From positions 124,001-188,000 of the forward strand of contig CAWANF010000002.1 of NCBI GenBank assembly GCA_963783355.1: DNA of 64,000 nucleotides. The letters are read 5' to 3'. Positions 43,585 through 52,919 of the stretch are shown in pieces. A program made the translations under genes and the position numbers. The notes under the pieces were generated by a model. The model made no database searches. It was given only the letters and a program-made list of their open reading frames with translations, and was not told the DNA's origin. This stretch comes from CAWANF01 sp963783355. GTDB taxonomy: Bacteria; Bacteroidota; Rhodothermia; Balneolales; DATFMH01. Positions within the stretch are counted from its first letter, which is position 1. Every line of letters starts with the position of its first letter.

Positions 43585-46461
43585 ATGACGTCATTTCGCC
43601 GTCTTTCAATTTTTATAGTATTGACTTTGACATCGTGGATTGGCTTGCCTTTGACTTCTCAAGCCCAGGTAAAAGATACTACACAGTTTCATTTTAACAA
43701 TCCGGCCAATTCATCTAAGATTCAAAATACCGAGCAATCAAGTATTCTGTTGAGTGGAACTACTATTGCGGAAAATAGTCCTGAAGGAACTATTGTGGGA
43801 GTTCTGCAGGTCATTAATGCCAATACAGGTATCTCCTCTTCTTCCGATTATCGTTTCGTACTGGTAGACGATGCCAATCAATCGTTCTCACTTAAGGATA
43901 GCTTGCTGATTGTTCGAAACAGTAAAAATATTGATTATGAACAACATAAATATTTCGAAGTTACTGTCAGGGCAATCGGGGAAAACGGAACTTCTATCAA
44001 TAAAACATTCCGTATTTCTGTAATAAACATAAATGAGCCGCCTGTAAACATTACACTTTCCAACACAACAGTTCCCGAAAATAGTGCAGGCGGTACCGTG
44101 ATTGGTTCTATTTCTGGCGAGGATCCCGACAGCGCCGATATACTGACCTATCAAATCGTATCGAATCCTGAAAATTCATTTAAAATTGCAAATAAACAGC
44201 TGGTCGTTGGCGATAGTGCGCATATTGATTATGAAAAGACACCGGAATTGCCGGTCACTATCCGTGCCACAGACCGTGGGGGTTTGTACCTGGACAAAAA
44301 TTTTACGATAAAAGTCCTGAATCGTAATGATGCCCCAACCGATATCGCCCTTTCGAATTCATCCATAGACGAAAATTCTCCGAATGGTACTGTCATTGGA
44401 ATTCTCTCAACCGCGGATGAAGATTCTATGGACACACATACGTATAAACTGATTGATAATGCGAATGGAAGATTTGCATTAAATGGAAAAGAGATAGTTG
44501 TTGCCGATTCGGCCCACCTCGATTACGAAGCGGATTCAACTCACACTATAATCGTTCAAACGACAGATAAAGGTAGCCTGACCTTCACAAAATCGTTGCT
44601 TATTCATGTTTTAAACGTGAATGAGCCGCCAATCATCAAAGGGTTCAGGGATATTATCACTGATGAAGATATTCCGAGTGACACGCTTCATTTTTATATA
44701 TCGGATCCGGAAACACCCGCCGGAGATTTACATGTTTCCGCTTATTCTTCCAACCCTGATCTTATTGATCAGAGCGGTATTATTTTGGGCGGTACCGCCC
44801 ATGACCGATGGATGGTCCTTGCATCGAAGCACGATTCATCCGGTACAGCTTATATCACATATACCGCCAGTGATGGCGTCAATAATAGTTCAGGGACGCT
44901 GAAACTTACCGTTGAACCGGTGAATGACCCACCGGTTCTGGCAACAAATAATGGCCTGACACTTGATGAAGGTTCAGGAAAAATCATTCAAATTGATGAT
45001 TTAAGCGTTGCTGACGTCGATAATAAACCTTCAGAATTAGCTTTCACTATTTTAAAAAATCCGGAACACGGGGCCATTTACAGAGACACGACCCGGCTAA
45101 ATCCAAATGATGTATTTACTGAAGCAGATTTACAAAAAGGTGTTATTTCGTACAAACATGATGGCAGCGAAACAATCCGTGACAGCCTCTTTTTCCGGGT
45201 TGAAGACGGAGCCGGTGGCGAAATCAATCATTTTCCTTTCAAAATCACCATCATTCCTGTCAACGATCCCCCGGTTATCAGCAGAATACCTAGTTTGCGA
45301 ACCCTTGAAGATACACCTACCAAACCGGTGACTTTTAGAATCAGTGATGCTGAAACACCTGCTGCTTATCTTGAATTAAGCTCCTCTTCTTCCAACAATA
45401 CGCTTTTACCCGATTCTGATATTGTAATCCGGGGATTGGATAAGGAACGAATCATTACACTTACGCCGGCCCCCAACCAAAGTGGTACAGCCCTGGTTAC
45501 GATTATTGTGAGTGACGGACAAGCACATGATATATCACGGTTTTTCTTTATTGTAGATCCTGTAAATGACCCGCCTACGGTTATGCCAATTGCTAATCAG
45601 GAAACGAAAGAAGATCAAGATGCTAAAATAAAATTCAGGATTTCTGACATTGATACGCCTATCAATCAATTAAAAGTATGGGCAAAATCATCGGATGACG
45701 AGTTGATTCCGAACAAAAATATTTCTTTCAAAGGCCATGGCAACAAAAGAGTGATGATTGTAAAACCGGGAAGGGATTATTCCGGCTCGTCAAATATCAC
45801 ACTCTTTGTAAGTGATCAGGATAGCACGATAAGCACTGATTTCAATCTTAAAGTGGACCCTGTTAATGATCCACCCGACCTGTTTACTCTTTTTAATTCG
45901 GATATTTATGTAGCAACCGACTCTCTGACTGTTACATTTCATTGGGAACAAGCTATTGATAAAGAGAAAGATCCGGTTTCGTATATCCTGAATATCAAAG
46001 GCGACCAACTGGATACTACTATCTCAAATATTCATCAAACCGAATACACCTTTAATGGAAAAAACAGTTTGAAAGAAAATGACTTATACGACTGGAGTGT
46101 ATCTGCGACCGACGGTAAAGACACGACCCTATGTATGATGTCGAAAGATTTTATTTCACCGAAAGTGCCCGGAGCACCCAATCGCTTTGCATTATCCCCT
46201 AATTATCCCAATCCGTTTAATCCGGTAACAACTATACATTACCAGGTCCCGACGTCCTCAAACGTATCGTTATCCGTTTATGACTTACTAGGACGCAAGG
46301 TTGCCGATCTGGTAAATTCACATAGGATGCCCGGTGATTATCAGGTTGATTGGAATGCTGCCGGACAGGCTAGCGGTATCTACATCTATCAAATAATTGC
46401 TATAAGTGATAATGGGCAAAAAAGGTTCACCGAAACCAGGAAGATGTTGCTTGTAAAATGA
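43585..46461 (+). CDS. Secreted cadherin-repeat adhesin with C-terminal sorting domain
   Basis: A 958-residue exported protein. Signal peptide (about 1-28, TSQAQ), then three cadherin-like repeats of about 100 residues (starts around 55, 152 and 252; TIAENSPEGTIVGVL, TVPENSAGGTVIGSI, SIDENSPNGTVIGIL), then four repeats bounded by VNDPP (about 350-765), then an Ig/Fn-like segment (about 770-865), and last a NYPNPFNPVTTIHY sorting domain (about 872-958). The final domain is the type found on T9SS or related exported proteins in FCB bacteria. It may bind Ca2+ and surfaces; adhesion or glycan binding is inferred. Confidence 0.85.
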   Translation: MTSFRRLSIFIVLTLTSWIGLPLTSQAQVKDTTQFHFNNPANSSKIQNTEQSSILLSGTTIAENSPEGTIVGVLQVINANTGISSSSDYRFVLVDDANQSFSLKDSLLIVRNSKNIDYEQHKYFEVTVRAIGENGTSINKTFRISVININEPPVNITLSNTTVPENSAGGTVIGSISGEDPDSADILTYQIVSNPENSFKIANKQLVVGDSAHIDYEKTPELPVTIRATDRGGLYLDKNFTIKVLNRNDAPTDIALSNSSIDENSPNGTVIGILSTADEDSMDTHTYKLIDNANGRFALNGKEIVVADSAHLDYEADSTHTIIVQTTDKGSLTFTKSLLIHVLNVNEPPIIKGFRDIITDEDIPSDTLHFYISDPETPAGDLHVSAYSSNPDLIDQSGIILGGTAHDRWMVLASKHDSSGTAYITYTASDGVNNSSGTLKLTVEPVNDPPVLATNNGLTLDEGSGKIIQIDDLSVADVDNKPSELAFTILKNPEHGAIYRDTTRLNPNDVFTEADLQKGVISYKHDGSETIRDSLFFRVEDGAGGEINHFPFKITIIPVNDPPVISRIPSLRTLEDTPTKPVTFRISDAETPAAYLELSSSSSNNTLLPDSDIVIRGLDKERIITLTPAPNQSGTALVTIIVSDGQAHDISRFFFIVDPVNDPPTVMPIANQETKEDQDAKIKFRISDIDTPINQLKVWAKSSDDELIPNKNISFKGHGNKRVMIVKPGRDYSGSSNITLFVSDQDSTISTDFNLKVDPVNDPPDLFTLFNSDIYVATDSLTVTFHWEQAIDKEKDPVSYILNIKGDQLDTTISNIHQTEYTFNGKNSLKENDLYDWSVSATDGKDTTLCMMSKDFISPKVPGAPNRFALSPNYPNPFNPVTTIHYQVPTSSNVSLSVYDLLGRKVADLVNSHRMPGDYQVDWNAAGQASGIYIYQIIAISDNGQKRFTETRKMLLVK

Positions 46462-46538
46462 TGGAATGAACCTAATCATCCATAATCTTGTTACTTATTA
46501 TATATCAATGAATAAACAAGATACCTGATTCTAGAAAT

Positions 46539-47012
46539 ATGGAAGACAAAATTATTCGTCAACATCTCATAGAGTTGCTGCAAGGAGGCTCGGCACATAC
46601 CAGTCTGGACAAAGCTCTTAAACATCTGTCACTCGACTTAATAGGCTCAAAAACAGGTAATCTTCCGTATTCAATCTGGGAATTGGTCGAACATATCAGA
46701 ATTTCTCAGTGGGACATCGTGGAATTCAGCCGGAATCCCAATCATATATCCCCGGACTGGCCGGATGAGTACTGGCCTTCGGAAAGTATTCCGGAAAGTG
46801 CTAACGTGTGGAATGCATCAATCGAGGCCATTCAAATCGATCTTCAGGACATGATTGAGATGGTGCAGGATCCTCAAAATAATTTATTTAGGCCTTTTTC
46901 ACATGGTGATGGACAAACCCTCATGCGGGAAGCGATGTTGCTGGCCGATCACAATGCGTATCATTTGGGCCAAATAATTCTCATAAGGAAATTATTAGGA
47001 GCCTGGAAATAA
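46539..47012 (+). CDS. DinB-family protein
   Basis: A 157-residue four-helix DinB-like protein. The metal-binding histidines expected in the family occur in LVEHIRISQWDIVEF and at the end in LADHNAYHLGQIILIRKLLGAW. DinB-family members include thiol transferases (bacillithiol or mycothiol) and damage-induced proteins of unknown role. Length is usual. It lies 77 bases after the adhesin gene. Confidence 0.88.
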   Translation: MEDKIIRQHLIELLQGGSAHTSLDKALKHLSLDLIGSKTGNLPYSIWELVEHIRISQWDIVEFSRNPNHISPDWPDEYWPSESIPESANVWNASIEAIQIDLQDMIEMVQDPQNNLFRPFSHGDGQTLMREAMLLADHNAYHLGQIILIRKLLGAWK

Positions 47013-47102
47013 TCAATTTTTTAATTATTTCATTTCAAACAAAATGACCTGATTAACCGTTATCATCCTGTAACAACTTTATCTTTAAAGAAGGATGCTA
47101 AT

Positions 47103-47810
47103 ATGAAAAAAACAGTTATATCATCACTAGTTGTCTTATCCCTTCTTTTACTTTCCAGTTGTTCTCCAAAGGTATTATTAAATAAATCACCGGAATCACA
47201 GAATGTGGTATTATCATCATTCCGGTTTCATGTCCAACATTTTAATCAGGATGCTTTATATTCGGGCGATTTTGCAAGTCTTTTGGTGAGCGTTAGTCCG
47301 CGTTCCATGTTTAATGCCGACCTTACTATGATTCACCCTCTGTATAATAAAGAGCAAAACAAATTTATTAAAGCTGAGGTGGATTCAACATACAACATCA
47401 TACAGAAACATTTAAATAAACTGAATTTCAACCTTTTACCAGCTAATACACTCAAAGGCGACACGAAATTTGACCCATATGGTTATCCTATTGATGCAAA
47501 ACCCGAAAAAGCTTTTAAAAAGGCCAACCTGGCATTACAGGTAAATATCTTTCTGGATGAAAACTTTGTAAATCGAAATTATGCCTATCCTTATTTATTC
47601 CAGGTTTCTTATACACCACGGATTACGCTTATCATAAAAATGGTTGACTCATCCGGAAAAACGGTATGGTCACAGCAGACGGTCACCAATGCCGACACCT
47701 CTGTCGTCATCGACGATCGAATTGAAGGTGGCATCCGAAGGTTATCGGTCAATCAAATGCCTGCCTTATCCGATATCATCAATAAGGCTATGAAAGAAAT
47801 GCTTAAGTAA
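47103..47810 (+). CDS. Lipoprotein of unknown function, paralogue 1
   Basis: A 235-residue lipoprotein; a Lys-rich N-terminus, hydrophobic core and lipobox LLSSC (Cys20). The ribosome site AAGGA precedes the ATG. It shares its whole length with the next gene: VVLSSFRFHVQHFNQ, NLLPANTLKGDTKFDPYGYP, KKANLALQVNIFLDE and YTPRITLIIKMVDSSGK have direct counterparts there. I recognise no known domain. The Gly-Tyr-Pro motif and its FNQ/NKEQNK Asn-Gln patches are conserved. Tandem arrangement suggests a duplicated, probably surface-exposed, family. Confidence 0.72.
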   Translation: MKKTVISSLVVLSLLLLSSCSPKVLLNKSPESQNVVLSSFRFHVQHFNQDALYSGDFASLLVSVSPRSMFNADLTMIHPLYNKEQNKFIKAEVDSTYNIIQKHLNKLNFNLLPANTLKGDTKFDPYGYPIDAKPEKAFKKANLALQVNIFLDENFVNRNYAYPYLFQVSYTPRITLIIKMVDSSGKTVWSQQTVTNADTSVVIDDRIEGGIRRLSVNQMPALSDIINKAMKEMLK

Positions 47811-47987
47811 GCATCTTCAAAAATTATAAATTTACAGAATCCGTTCTATAGCTGTTCCTATTTGACTAAGGAAATTGAAGTGAATCCATGTTAACGAAAT
47901 AAGACACTTATTTATTATTCGATATCTTTTGTAAGTATAAACGTTTTTTTTTACAACTAAAACGAAAACAAGTAGACCCTCAACATT

Positions 47988-48716
47988 ATGAAAAAACTAT
48001 TCTTACTTCTCAGCACTCTCTTATCCCTTGTTTTAATGTATGGTTGTTCTCCAAATGTAGTTTTAAAAGAAGAATCACGACCCCGAGATGTTGTATTGTC
48101 GTCATTTCATATACACATTGATGATTTCAATCAGAATGTGTTTTATGGCGGCAAATATGCAAATCTGTTTTTAAGTGTGGGACGAACATCGCCCTTCACA
48201 GCAAACCTGAATCTTATTCACCAAATATTTAACAGACAGCAAAATAAATATGTAAAACGCCAAATCGATTCGACTTATTCGGTAATAAGAAAGAAACTAG
48301 CCAGAGAGAATCTGAATTTATTACCCGCACAAACTCTGAAGGGTGATACACAGTATGATGCCTACGGCTATCCGGAAAATGCAGGTATAAACAAAACTTT
48401 CAAGAAGGCAGGTTTGGCATTAAAAGTGAACATTTACCTTGACGAAGACAACATCATAAATTCGATAGAATATGATGATGATTATCAATCGTTATACACC
48501 CCACGTTTAACTATCGTAATGAAAATTGTAGATAAATCCGGCAAAATCATCTGGAACCAGGAAAGTGTCGCCTATGCTAACAGAGACGTCATGATCAATG
48601 ACTGGGTTGGGGGTGGCCTTCAAGATTTAACGATTGAGGAAACGCCTTCTCTTGCCAATATTGTAAGCCGCGCATTGGATCAAATGATTAAGAAACCGGT
48701 TCAAAAAAAAGCTTAA
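47988..48716 (+). CDS. Lipoprotein of unknown function, paralogue 2
   Basis: A 242-residue lipoprotein (lipobox LMYGC, Cys20) paralogous to the preceding gene. Shared signatures: VVLSSFHIHIDDFNQN, LIHQIFNRQQNKYVK, NLLPAQTLKGDTQYDAYGYP, KKAGLALKVNIYLDE and YTPRLTIVMKIVDKSGKIIW. It differs mainly in an acidic insert (NIINSIEYDDDYQSL) in the second half. The gap of 177 bases between copies contains nothing recognisable. It is followed by a strong terminator, so both copies may form one transcript. Function unknown. Confidence 0.72.
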   Translation: MKKLFLLLSTLLSLVLMYGCSPNVVLKEESRPRDVVLSSFHIHIDDFNQNVFYGGKYANLFLSVGRTSPFTANLNLIHQIFNRQQNKYVKRQIDSTYSVIRKKLARENLNLLPAQTLKGDTQYDAYGYPENAGINKTFKKAGLALKVNIYLDEDNIINSIEYDDDYQSLYTPRLTIVMKIVDKSGKIIWNQESVAYANRDVMINDWVGGGLQDLTIEETPSLANIVSRALDQMIKKPVQKKA

Positions 48717-48733
48717 AACTACACACCAAAATG

Positions 48734-48765
48734 AAAGGCCCCAACAATTATTGGGGCCTTTTTTT
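48734..48765 (+). terminator. Bidirectional terminator between the lipoprotein pair and DUF1501
   Basis: AAAGGCCCCAA (48734-48744) and TTGGGGCCTTT (48751-48761), 11 bp perfect, loop of 6, and a T-run to 48765. It separates convergent genes; the minus-strand gene ends at 48764, inside the T-run. Confidence 0.92.
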
Positions 48766-50023
48766 ATGATTTCATAACACTAATACGATTCCCATTCCAT
48801 CCCGGAAACAATTGCGCACTTTTATGAATGTTTAAAACATTATCAGCTATATCTGCAAAAAATGCACGAAAATCGGTTGTAACAGGCAAATCTCGTTTAT
48901 CTACAAGCAATTCCGGTTCCAGTCTGGGAATAGTGCCATGAACCTTTCCCCCATTGACATCATTCCCAAGAAAAAACATGCAGGATGCCCGCCCATGATC
49001 CGTACCGGCAGAGCCATTTTCATGAACAGTACGTCCGAATTCAGTCATGGTCATTAAGGTTACATCTTGCTGCCAGGAGCCCAAATCTGTCCAAAATGCC
49101 ACTATACTTTTTGATAGATCCGCTGCACTATTGGCGAATGTTCCATGTGCAGCACCTTCCATTACATGATTATCCCAACCGGTGGACTCTGTAAATGCGA
49201 CTTCCAGGCCTATATTTGCCTTAACCAGCATGGCAATTTGTTTAAGGCTTCGTCCCAATATTGTATTGGGATATTCAACACCACTAACCGGCCTATAATT
49301 TCTGACATTTAAATGCCGAATCATCCTCATAGCTTCAAAACTTTCTTTGCCCGTATCATTCAATAATTTATTAGTTGTATGCTGATACATAGCTTCAAAT
49401 CCCGCCCCTGCAGAAACAGCAGATGCTCCCGGAAGCTGAAAACGAAAACTGTCCAGATTTTCGATAGCGATAGAAGGTGTTGGCCCATATAACGATTTTG
49501 GCATAGCCGGTGTCAATGATACCGCTTCAAAAGGCGAAGCATCATGTCCGGCTAAACCAACAGCCCGGTTTAGCCATCCGGATGATGTACTTTTGCTAAA
49601 GGGCGTTCCGGATTCCATATAATCCTGGGCATCAAAATGAGAACGACTTGGATTAGGAGAACCGATACCATGAACAATCCCGAAACGTCCTTCCCGGTAT
49701 AAATTATAGAATGGACGAAATGCCGGATGCAGGCCAAAGCCATTTTCCAAATCAATAGCAGCATCCTCTCCTGCTGAACGGGTTGTGTGTAATGCCAGAT
49801 GAGGCCGAAACTTATAATAATTGGGATCGTCAATAGGTGGAACTGCCATCAACCCATCCATTGCACCACGCTGAAATATAGCTATAAGTGTTTTTTTTCG
49901 TTTATATGGACCTGGCCCGGGAGCAGCAAGAGCTGTTTTGGTCAGAAATGTCGGGATGCCGCCAATCCCGAAAGAAAAAACAGCCAATGCGCCGGATTTT
50001 AAAAAAGCCTTTCTGGTAACCAT
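48764..50023 (-). CDS. DUF1501 family protein
   Basis: A 419-residue exported protein, usually paired with DUF1800. It starts with a Tat-like signal (TRKAFLKSGALAVFSFG; the second Arg is Lys) and shows LIAIFQRGAMDGLMAVPP, NRSHFDAQDYMESG-type motif (here SRSHFDAQDYMESGTP), WLNRAVGLA, GWDNHVMEG, MTEFGRT and GTDHGRASCMFFLG, all typical of DUF1501, a sulphatase/alkaline-phosphatase-like fold. The natural role is unknown. It is 17 bases downstream of the DUF1800 gene, so the pair is an operon. Confidence 0.9.
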   Translation of the reverse strand: MVTRKAFLKSGALAVFSFGIGGIPTFLTKTALAAPGPGPYKRKKTLIAIFQRGAMDGLMAVPPIDDPNYYKFRPHLALHTTRSAGEDAAIDLENGFGLHPAFRPFYNLYREGRFGIVHGIGSPNPSRSHFDAQDYMESGTPFSKSTSSGWLNRAVGLAGHDASPFEAVSLTPAMPKSLYGPTPSIAIENLDSFRFQLPGASAVSAGAGFEAMYQHTTNKLLNDTGKESFEAMRMIRHLNVRNYRPVSGVEYPNTILGRSLKQIAMLVKANIGLEVAFTESTGWDNHVMEGAAHGTFANSAADLSKSIVAFWTDLGSWQQDVTLMTMTEFGRTVHENGSAGTDHGRASCMFFLGNDVNGGKVHGTIPRLEPELLVDKRDLPVTTDFRAFFADIADNVLNIHKSAQLFPGWNGNRISVMKS

Positions 50024-50040
50024 TTTTTATTCCTTGTTAT

Positions 50041-51981
50041 TTATTTACGTTGAAACTCAGGGGAACCCATAATAACTCCAACCACTTGTGCCAGCATCGA
50101 TGGAGCTTTGTTTGTCCTCGATATTCCCGGAAATTCATTTTCATCGCTCATATCAACGACAGAACCTTCGCTATCATCCTGCTTATTATTCTCGGAGTAT
50201 TGATTGGCAGCATGACTCACCTTCTCTGCCAGCACAGGATTTTCTATGATCGGTGTTAAAGCTTTGTAAGTTGATTTTAAATCCCTTTCCGGTAAAAGCA
50301 TGGGAGCATAAACTTTCAGTGCATCTTCAGCTGAAGCCGGTTCCCTGTTCCTGTTTAGTGCCAACAAATTTATTCCAATACCTTTAATTTTGCCCGAAGC
50401 CAATAAAAGTCCAAAGTTCATTCGATTCAATAAAGAACCGGCATTAACCCATGTACCGGAGCTGTCTGGATAACCAGTTGGGGCCAGATATGAATACAAA
50501 GGCTCTCCCATTTTGTTATACCATTTAATTAGTTGCCTAGGATTATAAATTCTTGCATTTAACGCACGCAATGAACTGGCAATTAACTCTACAGGCGATT
50601 TTATCTTACTGCGGTAGGCTTTCTGACTCCAGAATTCCGGCGACCCGACCATCGTAATCAAAATGTTTTTTATATCTCCGTTTGTTTTCAGGTAGGTTTC
50701 GGACAACTTATTTACCAATGCCGGGGAAGGATGGTCCGAAACAAAACGAACCGCTAATTCATACGAAATATGACGGGCTGTAGCCGGACTTAATGCCAGC
50801 ATTTTTAGTGCCCTGATTCCTTCATCCAGTCCATGCCCAGCCGGAAATAGTTTTCTAAGGAATATTTTCTGGCCGGCATCATGAACATTTGCCCGAAACA
50901 AAAAATCACCTCTGCGAACAAAACCTACACGCTCAAGTTTGGTTTCATTTTCTTCAAACCGGGCCGCCTGCTTTTTTTGCATAGGAACAACCGACCAGCC
51001 TGTAAATATTCGAGCCAACTGTTCCACATCGGTCTGGGTATAACCACCACTAACTCCCAGGGTGTGAAGTTCCATAACTTCACGGGCATAATTTTCATTA
51101 ATTCCGCCCTTAAATTTACTCTTATTTTGCCGGCTCATCCTGCTCTGCTTCATCCGGTTCAGGCGATCCATTACGAATCTTCTGCGACGGTATCCCATTT
51201 GATCAGCCCGTGCCATAATATCTGAATCTGTTGTCGTAACGGCACTATCTGCAGCGGTTGATTCTGCATTATTCAAATAGTATAACATAGCCGGATGTTC
51301 AGCCGTAGCAATCAACAAATCGCTAAAATGTTTTAGCACATTGGGGCGGATGGCATCGCGTTCATAACTCAGGACAAATTGACGTACACGTGGATTATTG
51401 ACCGAAACATTAAAGTGATTGAACCAAAAATCGGTTAAAACTTCTTCCAGTTGGTTATTATCATAAACATCCCGGATGATTTTCCGGGCATCTAGCTGAA
51501 ATATCAAATTTCGTATAGGACGGTACCCTTTACGCCGCATGAATGGGATAAGAGCTGCCTGCAACTGCTTCTTATCAAGATCTTTGTAATTTTTGGGAAT
51601 AACACCTTCTGATACTGCTTCTTTAAGTATTCTAAAGCGTGGCGGATATTCCTGCATAATCTGCTCGTTATTCAAATTCAGAGCATCCAGATGTTTTAAT
51701 AAGGCATTCATTTCCGGGCTGGCATTTGCCTCTTTCAATTGCTGTTCAAACCATTTTTCAGGCCCTATCTGTGCTACTTTATCTACTTCGCCGGGGGTTG
51801 GTCCGTATGCAAATCGATTCAAGAGGTAAGCAGCTGCCTGTTTCTTTGAAAATCCGGCGTCAGCATAAGGCATTTTGGGCCGGCTGTCCCAGGGAAAAGC
51901 AGCAACTAAAAACAATACTGACAGAATCAAGCTTGTTGATATAGCAAAGGTATGCAAAGATACATTGCGAAAATGTTTCAT
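50041..51981 (-). CDS. DUF1800 family protein
   Basis: A 646-residue exported protein. The start at 51981 gives MKHFRNVSLHTFAISTS and a good signal (the GTG at 52017 would add 12 residues). The family core begins QAAAYLLNRFAYGPTPGEVD (about residues 50-69), and includes VLTDFWFNHFNV, NENYAREVMELHTLGVSGGYTQ and DVEQLARIFTGW. Homologues occur with DUF1501 in many environmental bacteria; function unknown. A polar insert rich in Met and Arg occurs near residues 260-290 (RMKQSRMSRQNKSKF). Confidence 0.88.
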   Translation of the reverse strand: MKHFRNVSLHTFAISTSLILSVLFLVAAFPWDSRPKMPYADAGFSKKQAAAYLLNRFAYGPTPGEVDKVAQIGPEKWFEQQLKEANASPEMNALLKHLDALNLNNEQIMQEYPPRFRILKEAVSEGVIPKNYKDLDKKQLQAALIPFMRRKGYRPIRNLIFQLDARKIIRDVYDNNQLEEVLTDFWFNHFNVSVNNPRVRQFVLSYERDAIRPNVLKHFSDLLIATAEHPAMLYYLNNAESTAADSAVTTTDSDIMARADQMGYRRRRFVMDRLNRMKQSRMSRQNKSKFKGGINENYAREVMELHTLGVSGGYTQTDVEQLARIFTGWSVVPMQKKQAARFEENETKLERVGFVRRGDFLFRANVHDAGQKIFLRKLFPAGHGLDEGIRALKMLALSPATARHISYELAVRFVSDHPSPALVNKLSETYLKTNGDIKNILITMVGSPEFWSQKAYRSKIKSPVELIASSLRALNARIYNPRQLIKWYNKMGEPLYSYLAPTGYPDSSGTWVNAGSLLNRMNFGLLLASGKIKGIGINLLALNRNREPASAEDALKVYAPMLLPERDLKSTYKALTPIIENPVLAEKVSHAANQYSENNKQDDSEGSVVDMSDENEFPGISRTNKAPSMLAQVVGVIMGSPEFQRK

Positions 51982-52070
51982 GGCCGTTAAATGAGTTGAG
52001 GTATAAACGTAATACACGTCAGACTCAATATACCCCCAACGCCCTCAACTAAACAGATCGTAACAATCTT

Positions 52071-52769
52071 TTACACGACATGTCTCAGTAAGGCTTCGCC
52101 CCATTGATTATCAACATTCGGATCATTTTCATTCCAGATATCCAGTTGATATGAAATACTTTTTTGTTGAAGAATATTGCAAATACGGTAGGTCTCTTCC
52201 AGGTTTGGATCTTCATTTCCAATAGCGAAACGGATATCCATTTTAACAATGCCATTTAAAAATCGATTTTCAGTCAGATTCGGCAAATAATCCATCGGGT
52301 TGTTGTAATAGACATCATCATTATAATAAGACTGAAAAAAAGAACGAATATCGTATTTGCCCGAAATGGCAATCAACTTATTAAAATTGTAGGGATGTTT
52401 AAATGCATAATTAGCGGCGTAATATGCTCCCAAACCAAGTCCAGCTATAATGATATACGAGTTGGAATTCTCTTTTTGAACCCGGGGAACAACTTCATCG
52501 ATAAGATAACATTCCAATTGATTATTCCTGATCAAACGAATATCCGGTTGAATATCATGATTATTCAATATTTCATTTTTACCAAGGGTTAAACAAAATA
52601 CCTGGTTGTGTCCGTTTTTCAGTTGATACGAAATTGCATTCAGCAGACTTTTTTCAGGCACATCTGTATTGATCAACATAATAACCGGTGTTCCCGATTT
52701 GCCGAAAACCTTTAAACTCATATTGCGCCCGAGACTTGGACTCCACCATTCTAAGGTATTAAACTTCAT
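52071..52769 (-). CDS. Esterase-fold protein without the catalytic serine
   Basis: A 232-residue alpha/beta-hydrolase-fold protein of the esterase family whose members begin WYSPRLGRDM-like (here WWSPSLGRNMSLKVFG) and contain HPYNFNKLIAISGKYDIRSFFQSY and YYNNPMDYLPNL. At the expected nucleophile elbow the sequence is AGLGLGAYYAAN: Gly112 occupies the position of the catalytic Ser. The C-terminal segment (NDPNVDNQWGEALLRHV) also lacks the conserved His-Asp-Trp pattern. It therefore looks like a pseudo-enzyme, possibly a binding protein. No frameshift or stop is visible. It has a normal start at 52769. Confidence 0.75.
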   Translation of the reverse strand: MKFNTLEWWSPSLGRNMSLKVFGKSGTPVIMLINTDVPEKSLLNAISYQLKNGHNQVFCLTLGKNEILNNHDIQPDIRLIRNNQLECYLIDEVVPRVQKENSNSYIIIAGLGLGAYYAANYAFKHPYNFNKLIAISGKYDIRSFFQSYYNDDVYYNNPMDYLPNLTENRFLNGIVKMDIRFAIGNEDPNLEETYRICNILQQKSISYQLDIWNENDPNVDNQWGEALLRHVV

Positions 52770-52919
52770 AAAAATAACCTTTCAATTCAGAATATCTCTC
52801 AATTTCACATAGTATAAATACACCCGATTCAAAAACAGGAATTACATTCATCCTGCCATTTTCTCAAAGTAAGATATTCTTCTTAATAATGTGAATGATT
52901 TTACAAAAAAGCGCTTAGA

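Noticed and set aside
51982..52017. GTG at 52017 as the DUF1800 start
   Set aside because: The ATG at 51981 begins directly at a normal signal peptide; the extra 12 residues add nothing recognisable.
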